A stretch of 64,000 nt of DNA from contig NZ_FCNU01000007.1 of NCBI RefSeq assembly GCF_001545115.1, positions 310,001 to 374,000 on the forward strand. Direction: 5' to 3'. Positions 18,344-26,573 of the stretch are shown here, piece by piece. The notes beneath the pieces were generated by a model. It saw nothing but the letters and a program-made list of their open reading frames with translations. It was not told the DNA's origin and ran no database searches. Numbering within the stretch: the stretch's first letter is position 1; every line of letters begins with the position of its first letter. The position numbers and the translations under genes were made by a program. This DNA is from Candidatus Protochlamydia phocaeensis. GTDB lineage: Bacteria > Chlamydiota > Chlamydiia > Chlamydiales > Parachlamydiaceae.

Positions 18344-18353
18344 TCTTTTGGCT

Positions 18354-18440
18354 AGGGTGTGCACCAAATTGCTAATTGCCTAGATTTGGTTCCTACGAAG
18401 AAAATCATCTTCCTTATTGAGAGCTGCTTTTTCTTCGCCA
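18354..18440. repeat. Dispersed repeat family 1, copy D (degenerate)
   Basis: AGGGTGTGCACCAAATTGCT then AATTGCCTAGATTTGG matches the family's left end and inner segment (AGGGTGTATTAAAATTGCTAATG-like), 11 bases after the stop of the HsdR_N-like gene. The right end cannot be identified. Confidence 0.5.
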
Positions 18441-18731
18441 CTCAGGTTGGGAATAGAAGATCGGTATTCCTTTTATAATAGCTAGAGAATTTCTCTGTTT
18501 TTTCTAATAGTTCAGAATAGCTGAAGGGATTAAACAACTCAGTGAAAGCCCAATCGATCTTTTAAATAAGCCAGTAGGGTTGCAAAAAGAAGAAAAAATC
18601 AAACTCCAATCCAAAAAAATCCCCCTAAGCAGGGGTCTACATTAGAAAAACAAGCCCCTACTTCTTTAAAAGAACGCTTTACTGATTTTGTATGAAATGT
18701 AGCAAATATCGGTCATCGACAAAGAAGAATA

Positions 18732-18793
18732 ACACTTAAGATGAAAATGGCTATTAAACCTGAGTTTTGATGGCCATTTTATTCCTTAGGTGT
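18732..18793. repeat. Imperfect inverted repeat with family-2 terminus in the loop
   Basis: ACACTTAAGATGAAAATGGC and its approximate complement GCCATTTTATTCCTTAGGTGT flank a loop of about 18 bases holding AACCTGAGTTTTGAT. The last word matches the end of repeat family 2 at 38,219 and 41,129. Confidence 0.45.
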
Positions 18794-18880
18794 TTTATCG
18801 TTTAATTGTATCTTAGCCCAATCTTCTACAAGATTTGAATGATCAGGCAGACTTGCACTGAGTAAATTACCTCTTATTCT

Positions 18881-19420
18881 TTATTCACTTGCAGCGTTAT
18901 TTCGAGATCCCTTTTGTTTAAGGACTCTTTTTTCGGCTTCGCTAAGCTGTTCAACTTGAGGCGTTATGGTTATATTTATAATTTTACCTGTGAAGGAAAA
19001 GGGAACCTGATAGTCTTTGTCATCTACAGGAGTTCCGGTATCCACCCCTATATCGAATGTTTCATCCCACTGTAAAATAAAGGGGATGGTATGAGCCATA
19101 TGCTTACTCTCAATTGTCTGACCATCAACTTTTAATGTTCCTTGACCACCTTTACCAAAGCCTGGACCGGCATAGTTAAAATCGTATACGATGGTATGCC
19201 TTCCAGGAGAGAGCTCTTCCTTACCTTCCCATCGGATCCTTTCATAATTGAAAAAATTCCAGACAAAGACTGGTTTGTTCTTCAATACATACAATCCATA
19301 GCCTCCAAAGCGCCCGCCTTGGGTGACTAACATTCCCTCTGCTCCTTCTTTGGGGATTTCTATCTCAGCTGTGATGGTATAAGATTTATCTAAAAGATGA
19401 GGCGCTGCACCCCAAGGCAC
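18881..19420 (-). pseudogene. C-terminal fragment of an arylsulfatase
   Basis: The 179 codons match the LamG-like C-terminal domain that follows the catalytic domain in bacterial arylsulfatases: YTITAEIEIP, EGMLVTQGGRFGGYGLYVLKNKPV, GRHTIVYDFNYAGPGFGKGG, TLKVDGQ, HTIPFILQWDETFDIGVDTGTPVDD, and FSFTGKI. The whole sulfatase catalytic domain (CxPxR active site, metal ligands) is absent. The homology runs right up to the 5' boundary, where an in-frame stop (TAG at 19,421-19,423 on the minus strand) meets unrelated plus-strand sequence. This is a 5'-truncated remnant made by deletion or rearrangement. The 3' end appears intact. Expression as a separate domain is unlikely because no start signal is visible. 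Confidence 0.8.
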
Positions 19421-19421
19421 C

Positions 19422-20444
19422 TAAGTCAGCTGTCTCTTTTGCTATTGATTTAAGAGGAATCGAAGCGTCTGCCTCTTTTGCTGAAAATTCTACAAGTTTA
19501 ATCGTTGATATTCCACAAGCTAGTCTTTTGGAGACCTTTACAGGATCAACGAGAGAAGAGAGCTTAGCTCTTTTTAAAGAATATATTAGAGATGCGGGAA
19601 AACATCATCGGTTATTAAAAGCTTATGCCAGATACTCTCCTATTGATCCAATAGCTGGAAATCCTAATAGCTTGATGGCTCAAATGGGTCAAGCGGATTA
19701 CGTAATTGGCCATTTGTCCCCTTTAAGTGGATGTCAGTGTGGTTGGACTGCACAACCACTTGTAAACCAAGTCCAAATAGGATCTCATATAGGTCGAAGT
19801 TTTACTGGGGGATTTGACACGACGTCTGTAACTATTCCATTGCGTTATTCCTATTCATGGGATCTCAATCATGCTTTTATTATAGATGCCCCTCTTACCT
19901 ATCTTAGAAATGCCGGAGCCTCGTCATTAGTTGGATCTTTGGGAATTGGCCTTCGATTACCCATGGGGAACGGCTGGTCAATTACCCCTATCGTTCGCTT
20001 TGGCTCCGGTGGATCCTTAGATTTATGTACATCGGGGCTTTTGCCTCAGCTGGGATAACAAGCGTATTTAATTATAAAATTGGTGATTTTGTGGCCAGTT
20101 TAACTAATTACGCTGGTTACATCACTTCCACAAATCTTTGGTTATCAGGAGTTAACTTCAATTATCATCTGCATAATTACATTTTAAAAAATGGATTGTC
20201 CTTAACCTCTTGTGAGGGTTGGCGTTTATGCGGAAGAACCATTAATTTGAGTTTATCCCTAATAGATTCTTTCTTTGGCAGAAATCATTTATATATCAGG
20301 CACTATGATGAAATAGGATTCTATCTCATCACAGAACATTTAAACCCTTGCTTAAAATATGATAGCCTATCTATTGGCTTTGCATTCCAATTCGGACAAC
20401 ATGATTATAAAGGGTATTTTCTAAATTTAACTTATCAATTCTAA
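19422..20444 (+). pseudogene. Outer-membrane beta-barrel protein, 5'-truncated and frameshifted
   Basis: An open frame with no start codon of its own enters at the sulfatase junction (SAVSFAIDLRG...) and continues to a TAA at about 20,056-20,058. The next frame picks up from about 20,022 and runs to 20,444. Joined, they read as alternating polar/hydrophobic strands typical of a barrel: HIGRSFTGGFDTTSVTIPLRYSY, GIGLRLPMGNGWSITPIVRFG, then the second frame MYIGAFASAGITSVFNYKIG, SLTNYAGYITSTNLWLSG. The ending KGYFLNLTYQF has the terminal Phe of outer-membrane proteins. The phase change between about 20,008 and 20,025 equals a single-base loss or two-base gain. The N-terminal region with any signal peptide is missing. 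I cannot name the family. Confidence 0.7.
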
Positions 20445-20990
20445 AGGCAGAGATAAATTAGAGTTTTGAGAAAGACCTGTATGTTACTTCTTAATACCCA
20501 TTCCATTAAAGTCTGCATGCCGGCCGCAACTCTAATAGGGCCGTTGGCTGCAATGACTAAACGGTGGTTTGTATTTGCAGAAAACTCAATGAACGTGGTC
20601 TCCATTTGATCTCTGAATATAGGTTTCAAGCACTCCTGATTTCCCCTTTCATTTCTCTAATGGTCGAATCTCAACTATACTGGATTAGGGCAGCTTCTTT
20701 GGAAGAAAAGCTGATTAAGGGAGCATGAATAATGCAAGGGATTCTTTTGAGTCAATCCTTCTTGGGAAAAATAACTTCAAAGCCTGGGTATTAAACTTTT
20801 TGATTTAGTTTAAGCAAAATGTTAAAATAAAATTAGAAATCAAGAACTTTTAACTACCCTTCTATAGAAAGGTAAAGAATAAGCATAAAATTTTGGCTTA
20901 GCCGGTCCTTTCAAGCAAGCTTTTTGCTCGGCCAAATTGTAAATTTTTTAAAAGCTTTGTCTACCTTCGAAAGTTTTTTATTGGGGCATT
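20445..20990. other. Gene-poor region between the decayed barrel gene and the Maf-like operon
   Basis: 546 bases. A minus-strand ORF of 62 codons (20,441-20,629) has no recognisable content. A 20-27-codon ORF near 20,705-20,780 follows GGGAG but resembles nothing I know. The last 130 bases are AT-rich and include AAGCAAGCTTTTTGCT, a short hairpin, before the gene at 20,991. They probably contain the operon promoter, though I cannot define it. Confidence 0.5.
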
Positions 20991-21437
20991 ATGAGAGATA
21001 AAAATCAGATTGAATCTCTTCTTACTCAGGTAGCGGATTTGATTAATATGATCCAAAATCACACGGGTCCGATTTCAGATAATATTTCTTCTCGCGTCCT
21101 GGAAGAAATTGAGAGATTGGAAAAAGCCATTGCTCTTTTTGATGAAATCAACCGCAAGAGTTTGGAAGAAGCGAACATTGATATCGAACGTTTGCGCATG
21201 GAATTTGCCCGATCGCCTTTGATCACGCCTAAAGATAAGCAATTGATGCAGCGCGCTCGCGATATTGAGAGGGATGCTAAGAATCTGCAACTAGCCTTTT
21301 CTAAAGTAATTGAGCGAGGACAAAGCTCGTCCGCAGCTTTAGAAAAAGCCGCTAAGGATCCCTTGAAGCAGCAGATCAAGGAGCGCCGCAAGCGCTTCAA
21401 GCCGCTGGGAGGCAATAAAAACTGGATTCCTATGTAA
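20991..21437 (+). CDS. Hypothetical coiled-coil protein leading the Maf-like operon
   Basis: 148 residues, almost entirely helical and charged, with heptad-like segments (about 1-75 and 85-125) and a basic tail RRKRFKPLGGNKNWIPM. I do not recognise a family. It lies 31 bases upstream of the first Maf-like gene, in the same orientation, so is probably in the same operon. A small helical partner or chaperone for the large proteins downstream is a possibility, with no direct support. The ribosome binding site is weak (GGGGC). Confidence 0.72.
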   Translation: MRDKNQIESLLTQVADLINMIQNHTGPISDNISSRVLEEIERLEKAIALFDEINRKSLEEANIDIERLRMEFARSPLITPKDKQLMQRARDIERDAKNLQLAFSKVIERGQSSSAALEKAAKDPLKQQIKERRKRFKPLGGNKNWIPM

Positions 21438-21468
21438 GGACGCGCGCAATTTTGTTTAATGAGAGCTC

Positions 21469-23739
21469 ATGTTTGATCCAGATTTATTTCGCAAAAATTT
21501 ACCTCTCTTTGCCCTTATCAATCCCTCTTTGGCTCAAAAATTTTCCCTGTTAGCCGAAAGAATAGAGAACAATTTGTCTTGTCTTGTCCCTTCCAACACA
21601 GAGGGAGAGCTCAATATTCGCTTTGAAAAAGACGGCCATGCCTACTATTTGCATGCTGCAGAAGGTCCCAAGCAGGAAGCGCATGCCTGGTTTCAAAAAT
21701 TAAACTTAGAGACTTGCGAAGTCTTGTATATTTATGGATTGGGGCTAGGCTACTTGTATGAAGCGGCCTTGCCTTGGCTGAAAGCCAATCCCAATCGCTA
21801 CCTCGTTTTTTTAGAAGATGAAGAAGCCATTATCGAGTTTTGGCTGGGCACTCCATTTGCTGCTGAGATTTTAAACGATATTCAAGTCGATATCCGCAGC
21901 CTATTCCAATTTGAGCAGGATCGCTCCATCATCAGACGTCTCACGCAAGACAATATGCTTCGCCCTGCCGCCATCACGGCACTTCCTTCCTATCAAACGC
22001 ATAAAGCTTCCCCATTTGCCCTGCTGCAGGATTTGATCGCCTTTGAGACTGCAGAGCAAAATATCCGCTATCAAGAGCATGCCCGCTTCGGCGTGGATTT
22101 CTTTAATAATTTCTATCGCAACCTTCTTCAACTTCCCCACTCTTATTTAGCGCAAGGCTTATTCGGCCAATTCAAAGGCATTCCGGCAATTATCTGCGGG
22201 GCAGGCCCTTCCTTGATCAAACACATTCCCCTGTTGAAAGACTTGGGTCAGCGGGCCCTTCTTTTTGGTCCCGGAAGCTCCCTGAATGTCCTTAGTTACC
22301 ACAACGTGCTTCCCCATTTTGGCGTCAATATCGATCCAACGGAAGAGACTTTTCACCGCCAAATTATGAATCGCGCCTTTGAAACGCCGATTTTTTATCG
22401 CAACCGCATTTATTATGAAGCGTTGGCAGCCATACATGGCCCTCGCCTATTTATTTCAGGATCCACTTATGCCATCTCGAATTGGTTCGAATCCCAACTG
22501 AATATAGAAACCATCCCGATCGAAGCAGGCTATAGCGTTATTCATACGGCTCTGCAGATTGCGGTTTTACTCGGCTGCAGTCCCATTATTTTCGTGGGAA
22601 TGGACCTTGCTTTTCATCCCGGCCAACATTATGCACAAGGCATCGAAAGGCATCCGCTTTTCCCTCAGCAAGATACAAAACCACATTTAGGCGCTCCCAT
22701 TGAAGTCAAAAATATTAAAGGCGAGCCCATCTGGAGCTATTGGCCTTGGCTTGCAGAAGCACAATGGCTCGACCTTTATAGCCGCACTCATCCCGACTTG
22801 ACTCTATTAAATGCAACAGAAGAGGGAATCGGCCTTTTTTCCATTCCCAATGTTTCCTTGGCGGAAGTCAATAGGACTTATCTGGCTAAAACCTATGATT
22901 TGGAAAAGATGATCCATGAATCTATTCAAAAAGCAGGACAAGTCCCCGTCAATAGCGAGAAAATTGAAGAAAGCCTTTCAAATTTTTATTCAAGCTTGAA
23001 GACCTGCGGAGCCTTATGCGTGGCTATTTTACAAGAAAGCCATGCCGCTTTGCAGAAGCAGCCCTCTTCTTTTCCAAGCCATTTAATTCAGCAAAAAGAG
23101 GAGGAATTAAAGAAAGAAAATGGCTTTAATTATTTGCTGGAGCAGTTTGACGATTTCTTCTTAACTTTTATCCAAAAAGATTTGCGCAATTTAGCCCGTT
23201 TGCCTTCGGAGACTGAACGGGCACAGCAACTGGCTAAATTGACAGAAGAGCGCTACCAATTTTTAATTCAGGCAATAACAATTAATTTAAAAATTATAGA
23301 GAATGCTTTAAATGAAAATAGGAATTTTAGAAAAAATGTAGGTAAAGCCCCTATTCCGGCGCCTCTTTCGCAAGACGCATTTACACATGAAGCGAGCCAG
23401 AAGCAAAGTTATTACTATCCTACCGGCGCCATTTATAGCCACTCTTCTTACCAAGAGGGCCAAAGAGAGGGCAAGCAGCTTTATTATTATGTGGATGGGA
23501 CGCTGAAAACGGAATTGCATTACAAGAACGGTTTTTTAGATGGAGTTGTCCATCTTTATTATCCCAATGGACAGCTCAAGCGAGAGCTCCATTTTCAGCA
23601 AGGCCAAAGAGAAGGAATAGAAAAAAGTTGGTATGAGAATGGACAGCTTTTTACAGAAGTAGACTATCACCAAAATATTGCCAAACGCGCGCGCTGTTGG
23701 TTTTCCGACGGTACATTAGCAAAGGATATCCAGATATGA
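21469..23739 (+). CDS. Maf-like (DUF115/MptE-like) protein with C-terminal MORN-like repeats, paralogue 1
   Basis: 756 residues. Motility accessory factors (Maf) transfer nonulosonic acids such as pseudaminic acid to flagellin. The pattern here is that of Maf/DUF115: VLYIYGLGLGYLYEAALPWL (about 86-104), FLEDEEA (114-120), the hallmark IICGAGPSLIKHIPLLK (241-257), HFGVNIDP (283-290), IIFVGMDLAF (373-382) and LLNATEEGIG (446-455). A helical segment (490-620) follows, then four or five repeats of about 23 residues (647-756) of the MORN_2 type: YYYPTG, LYYYVDGTLKTELHYKNG, LYYPNGQLKRELHF, SWYENGQLFTEVDY. It starts at ATG 21,469 after GAGAG. Its TGA overlaps the ATG of the next gene. Target protein and sugar are unknown; glycosyltransferase activity is inferred from the family. 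Confidence 0.82.
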   Translation: MFDPDLFRKNLPLFALINPSLAQKFSLLAERIENNLSCLVPSNTEGELNIRFEKDGHAYYLHAAEGPKQEAHAWFQKLNLETCEVLYIYGLGLGYLYEAALPWLKANPNRYLVFLEDEEAIIEFWLGTPFAAEILNDIQVDIRSLFQFEQDRSIIRRLTQDNMLRPAAITALPSYQTHKASPFALLQDLIAFETAEQNIRYQEHARFGVDFFNNFYRNLLQLPHSYLAQGLFGQFKGIPAIICGAGPSLIKHIPLLKDLGQRALLFGPGSSLNVLSYHNVLPHFGVNIDPTEETFHRQIMNRAFETPIFYRNRIYYEALAAIHGPRLFISGSTYAISNWFESQLNIETIPIEAGYSVIHTALQIAVLLGCSPIIFVGMDLAFHPGQHYAQGIERHPLFPQQDTKPHLGAPIEVKNIKGEPIWSYWPWLAEAQWLDLYSRTHPDLTLLNATEEGIGLFSIPNVSLAEVNRTYLAKTYDLEKMIHESIQKAGQVPVNSEKIEESLSNFYSSLKTCGALCVAILQESHAALQKQPSSFPSHLIQQKEEELKKENGFNYLLEQFDDFFLTFIQKDLRNLARLPSETERAQQLAKLTEERYQFLIQAITINLKIIENALNENRNFRKNVGKAPIPAPLSQDAFTHEASQKQSYYYPTGAIYSHSSYQEGQREGKQLYYYVDGTLKTELHYKNGFLDGVVHLYYPNGQLKRELHFQQGQREGIEKSWYENGQLFTEVDYHQNIAKRARCWFSDGTLAKDIQI

Positions 23740-26573
23740 TCAAACCAGCTTTTAATGAGGATCTATTTAACGCAAACTGGGAATTATTGGCTCAAATTAA
23801 TCCTTTGGCCGCCTATCGCCTAGAGTTTGTTTGGGAAGAGTACAAGCTAACGCCTTGTGAAACGGAAAAGGGAGAATTCAACCTCTGCAGCAGCCGTTAT
23901 GGAATCAAAAATTATTATCATAGCCAGAAGGGAGCCTTGGACGAGGCACAGGCGCAACTGAGTCAAGACGTCTTAGCAAAGGCTGATGTCCTCTATATAT
24001 TCGGCCTAGGCTTGGGCTATTTTTATGACGCTATCCTACCATGGCTGCAACAGAATCAAGACCGCCATGTCGTTTTTTTAGAAGATGATTTAGAGGTCAT
24101 TTCCTATTTTTTGCATACGGAGCGGGCTGCTGATCTTTTAAGAAATCCTCAAGTCACCTTGTTTTATTTTCATGAATACATTCAAGACTATGACCGTTTT
24201 TGCCAGCTTCTCATGACTTTTTCCAATCGCCGTCTTCAATTTCTTACCCTTCCCTATTATGCAGCCAAGCGAGAAATACAGGCCCTGATACTTTGCTATA
24301 ACATCCTCCACGATTCTTCTTTAATGTCCACCATTCACAATGAATATTTATCCGGACAGACGGGCTTCTTAGCGAATTTCTATCGCAATTTTCTTCTTAT
24401 GTATCAATCCTCCTATGCAGCAAGCGGCCTGTTTGGCCAATTTAAAAATATCCCTGCCATTATTTGCGGAGCCGGTCCTTCTATTCATAAAAATATTTAC
24501 TTATTAAAATCCCTTGCCGATCGGGCGCTTATTTTTGCTGGAGGATCGTCTTTAAATGTGCTCAACCACGTCGGCATCACTCCCCATTTTGGACTGGGAG
24601 TCGATCCCAATTCCGAGCAATATCATCGCCTGCTAGCTAACCACACTTTCTATCTTCCCTATCTTTATAGGCCAAGAGTATCCCATGAAGCATTTCAGCT
24701 CATGCAAGGTCCAAAATTGTATATTCCCGGATCGGTCAATCGGCTGGCCTCATGGTTTGAAAAGAAATTGGACATGCCGGCCGAATCTATTGATGAAGGA
24801 CATAACGTGGTCAATCTTTGCACAGAGATTGCCTATCGCATGGGATGCAATCCCATCATTTACGTAGGAATGGACCTTGCCTTTACAGAGATTCAATCTT
24901 ATGCTTCCGGGATTAACACCCATCCTTTATGGATAGAGCTTAGCCAGCCTTATTCGACAACGAATTTGGAGACCGTGCGGCGTCAAGACATTAATGGAAA
25001 ATGGATCAATACAAAATGGGATTGGATTGCCGAATCCGCCTGGCTTAGCCATTTTGCCCAGCAGCATCCTGATGTAAAGATGATTAACGCAACAGAGGGC
25101 GGCCTAGGCTTTGCGCCTGTCCCCAATTATCCATTAGCCGAAGTTGCCAATCAATACCTAAAAAAATCCTATGATCTGTCTGATTGGGTTCATGCGGACA
25201 TCCAAAACAGCAAGCTCAATATTAAGCAATCGACCATTTTCAATTTGATTACCGAAGTAAAAATGAGTTTGACGCGTTGCATCAATATTTTAAAGCAAGT
25301 CATAGAAGAAAAGACCCCCCTATTCAATAGCACAGAAGATCTCTCTCAAGTGGAATTTTATACTCCTCAAACTATTTTGCAAGAGAGCGAGATGCAAAAT
25401 GAGTTGGGATATCAGCATTTTTTAACCCTATTTGAAAATGCCTATCTTTATATTCAAAATGCCAAGCAAATGACCTATCATCGCCACCCTCCCTCTTTTT
25501 CCCAACACCTTGGCCGCTACCACTTCTTGCTCTCGATCGCCAATCAAAATATTAATTTAATGACACGTGCTGTCCATCGCTTCATCACCTCCCCTCCTCC
25601 CATTACCTATTCGCAAGAGTCCCGTTCCTTTTCCCATCCTCCCAAGGAAGTGTATCAATTCAGCGAAGGCCGCTTGCAAATCAAAGATCCAGAGCTCGGC
25701 ATTTTCATCGATGATCTCTATTCCTTTACCCCTCAAACAGACCGCCTGGCATACTACTATCCAAATGAGCAGCTCAAAGGCGAAATGTTCTACTTCGAGC
25801 AGCGGTTGCACGGTCCCTCTCGCTTTTACAATCCTCAAGGAGGGCTATTAGCAGAAAGCTGGTTTTTCAAAGGAAACTGCGAGGGAAAAAGCCTGCAATA
25901 CTATCCTTCAGGCAACGTGTCCAGCATTCGCCGCTTTAAGCATAATCTCCTATTCGGCAAGCAAGAGTATTTTTATGAAAATGGCACCCCCCACGTCATC
26001 ATGCATTACCAAGAAGGCTTTTTACATGGCGAAGTATTGATTTATACGATCACAGGCAAGCTGATCAGAGAACTTCATTACCACAAGGGACAGCGCCATG
26101 GGGTAGAGAAAATGTGGGATAACAACGGACAATTGCTGATGGAGTGCCATTATCAAGAAGGAACGCCGGTCGGTCAAGCACGCCAATGGGATCCAAAAGG
26201 ATGGTTATTTAAAGAAGTCACTTTTCACCGGTTTCCCAATGATTTTGATCTATCTATTTGGAATGCCGAAGGAAAAAGGATTCAATTTTTCGAACATGGC
26301 ATCGAAGATTTTTCCGCTCTCTATGAAGATACCCAAAAAACGGCAAATGAGCTGGATGCAACCTTGCAAGGTATGCTCAAGCAACTTTATCCCCTCGTAG
26401 AGCAAAAATTTAAAGACTCTCCGTCCGACATCGAAGAGCAATTTTCTGCTATTAAGGACTCTATACAAGAGATGCAAAAACTAAGGACCAATTTAGATGA
26501 AATTATGCAAGATAATCTGAAGAGGGCTGAAGAGGCTAAACGCAAACAACAATTGTTAGGACAAGAGGAATGA
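23736..26573 (+). CDS. Maf-like (DUF115/MptE-like) protein with long MORN-like repeat tail, paralogue 2
   Basis: 945 residues from ATG 23,736, which overlaps the previous stop in ATGA; this start matches the N-termini of both paralogues, whereas a TTG 39 bases upstream does not. Same core: VLYIFGLGLGYFYDAILPWL, FLEDD, AIICGAGPSIHKNIYLLK (about 241-258), HFGLGVDP, IIYVGMDLAF (about 372-381) and MINATEGGLGF. Residues about 667-855 form seven or eight MORN_2-like repeats (YYYPNEQLKGEMFYF, YYPSGNVSSIRRF, YFYENGTPHVIMHY, MWDNNGQLLMECHY). A coiled-coil tail rich in Glu, Lys and Gln follows (about 865-945). The repeat tail is longer than in paralogue 1. It is translationally coupled on both sides, so the three products are made together. 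Confidence 0.82.
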   Translation: MIKPAFNEDLFNANWELLAQINPLAAYRLEFVWEEYKLTPCETEKGEFNLCSSRYGIKNYYHSQKGALDEAQAQLSQDVLAKADVLYIFGLGLGYFYDAILPWLQQNQDRHVVFLEDDLEVISYFLHTERAADLLRNPQVTLFYFHEYIQDYDRFCQLLMTFSNRRLQFLTLPYYAAKREIQALILCYNILHDSSLMSTIHNEYLSGQTGFLANFYRNFLLMYQSSYAASGLFGQFKNIPAIICGAGPSIHKNIYLLKSLADRALIFAGGSSLNVLNHVGITPHFGLGVDPNSEQYHRLLANHTFYLPYLYRPRVSHEAFQLMQGPKLYIPGSVNRLASWFEKKLDMPAESIDEGHNVVNLCTEIAYRMGCNPIIYVGMDLAFTEIQSYASGINTHPLWIELSQPYSTTNLETVRRQDINGKWINTKWDWIAESAWLSHFAQQHPDVKMINATEGGLGFAPVPNYPLAEVANQYLKKSYDLSDWVHADIQNSKLNIKQSTIFNLITEVKMSLTRCINILKQVIEEKTPLFNSTEDLSQVEFYTPQTILQESEMQNELGYQHFLTLFENAYLYIQNAKQMTYHRHPPSFSQHLGRYHFLLSIANQNINLMTRAVHRFITSPPPITYSQESRSFSHPPKEVYQFSEGRLQIKDPELGIFIDDLYSFTPQTDRLAYYYPNEQLKGEMFYFEQRLHGPSRFYNPQGGLLAESWFFKGNCEGKSLQYYPSGNVSSIRRFKHNLLFGKQEYFYENGTPHVIMHYQEGFLHGEVLIYTITGKLIRELHYHKGQRHGVEKMWDNNGQLLMECHYQEGTPVGQARQWDPKGWLFKEVTFHRFPNDFDLSIWNAEGKRIQFFEHGIEDFSALYEDTQKTANELDATLQGMLKQLYPLVEQKFKDSPSDIEEQFSAIKDSIQEMQKLRTNLDEIMQDNLKRAEEAKRKQQLLGQEE

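Larger units (their letters stand above)
18344..18880. other. Gene-free region with a repeat-family-1 remnant and a long imperfect hairpin
   Basis: 537 bases with no convincing ORF. It holds a degenerate copy of repeat family 1 (18,354-18,440), A-rich sequence around 18,580-18,660, and an imperfect inverted repeat (18,732-18,793) whose loop contains CCTGAGTTTTGAT, the terminus of repeat family 2. The absence of genes and the decayed genes that follow suggest an eroding region. Confidence 0.6.

Noticed and set aside
20705-20788. Possible small peptide gene after GGGAG
   Set aside because: The two overlapping 20-27-codon frames have no recognisable features and could easily arise by chance in this gene-poor region.
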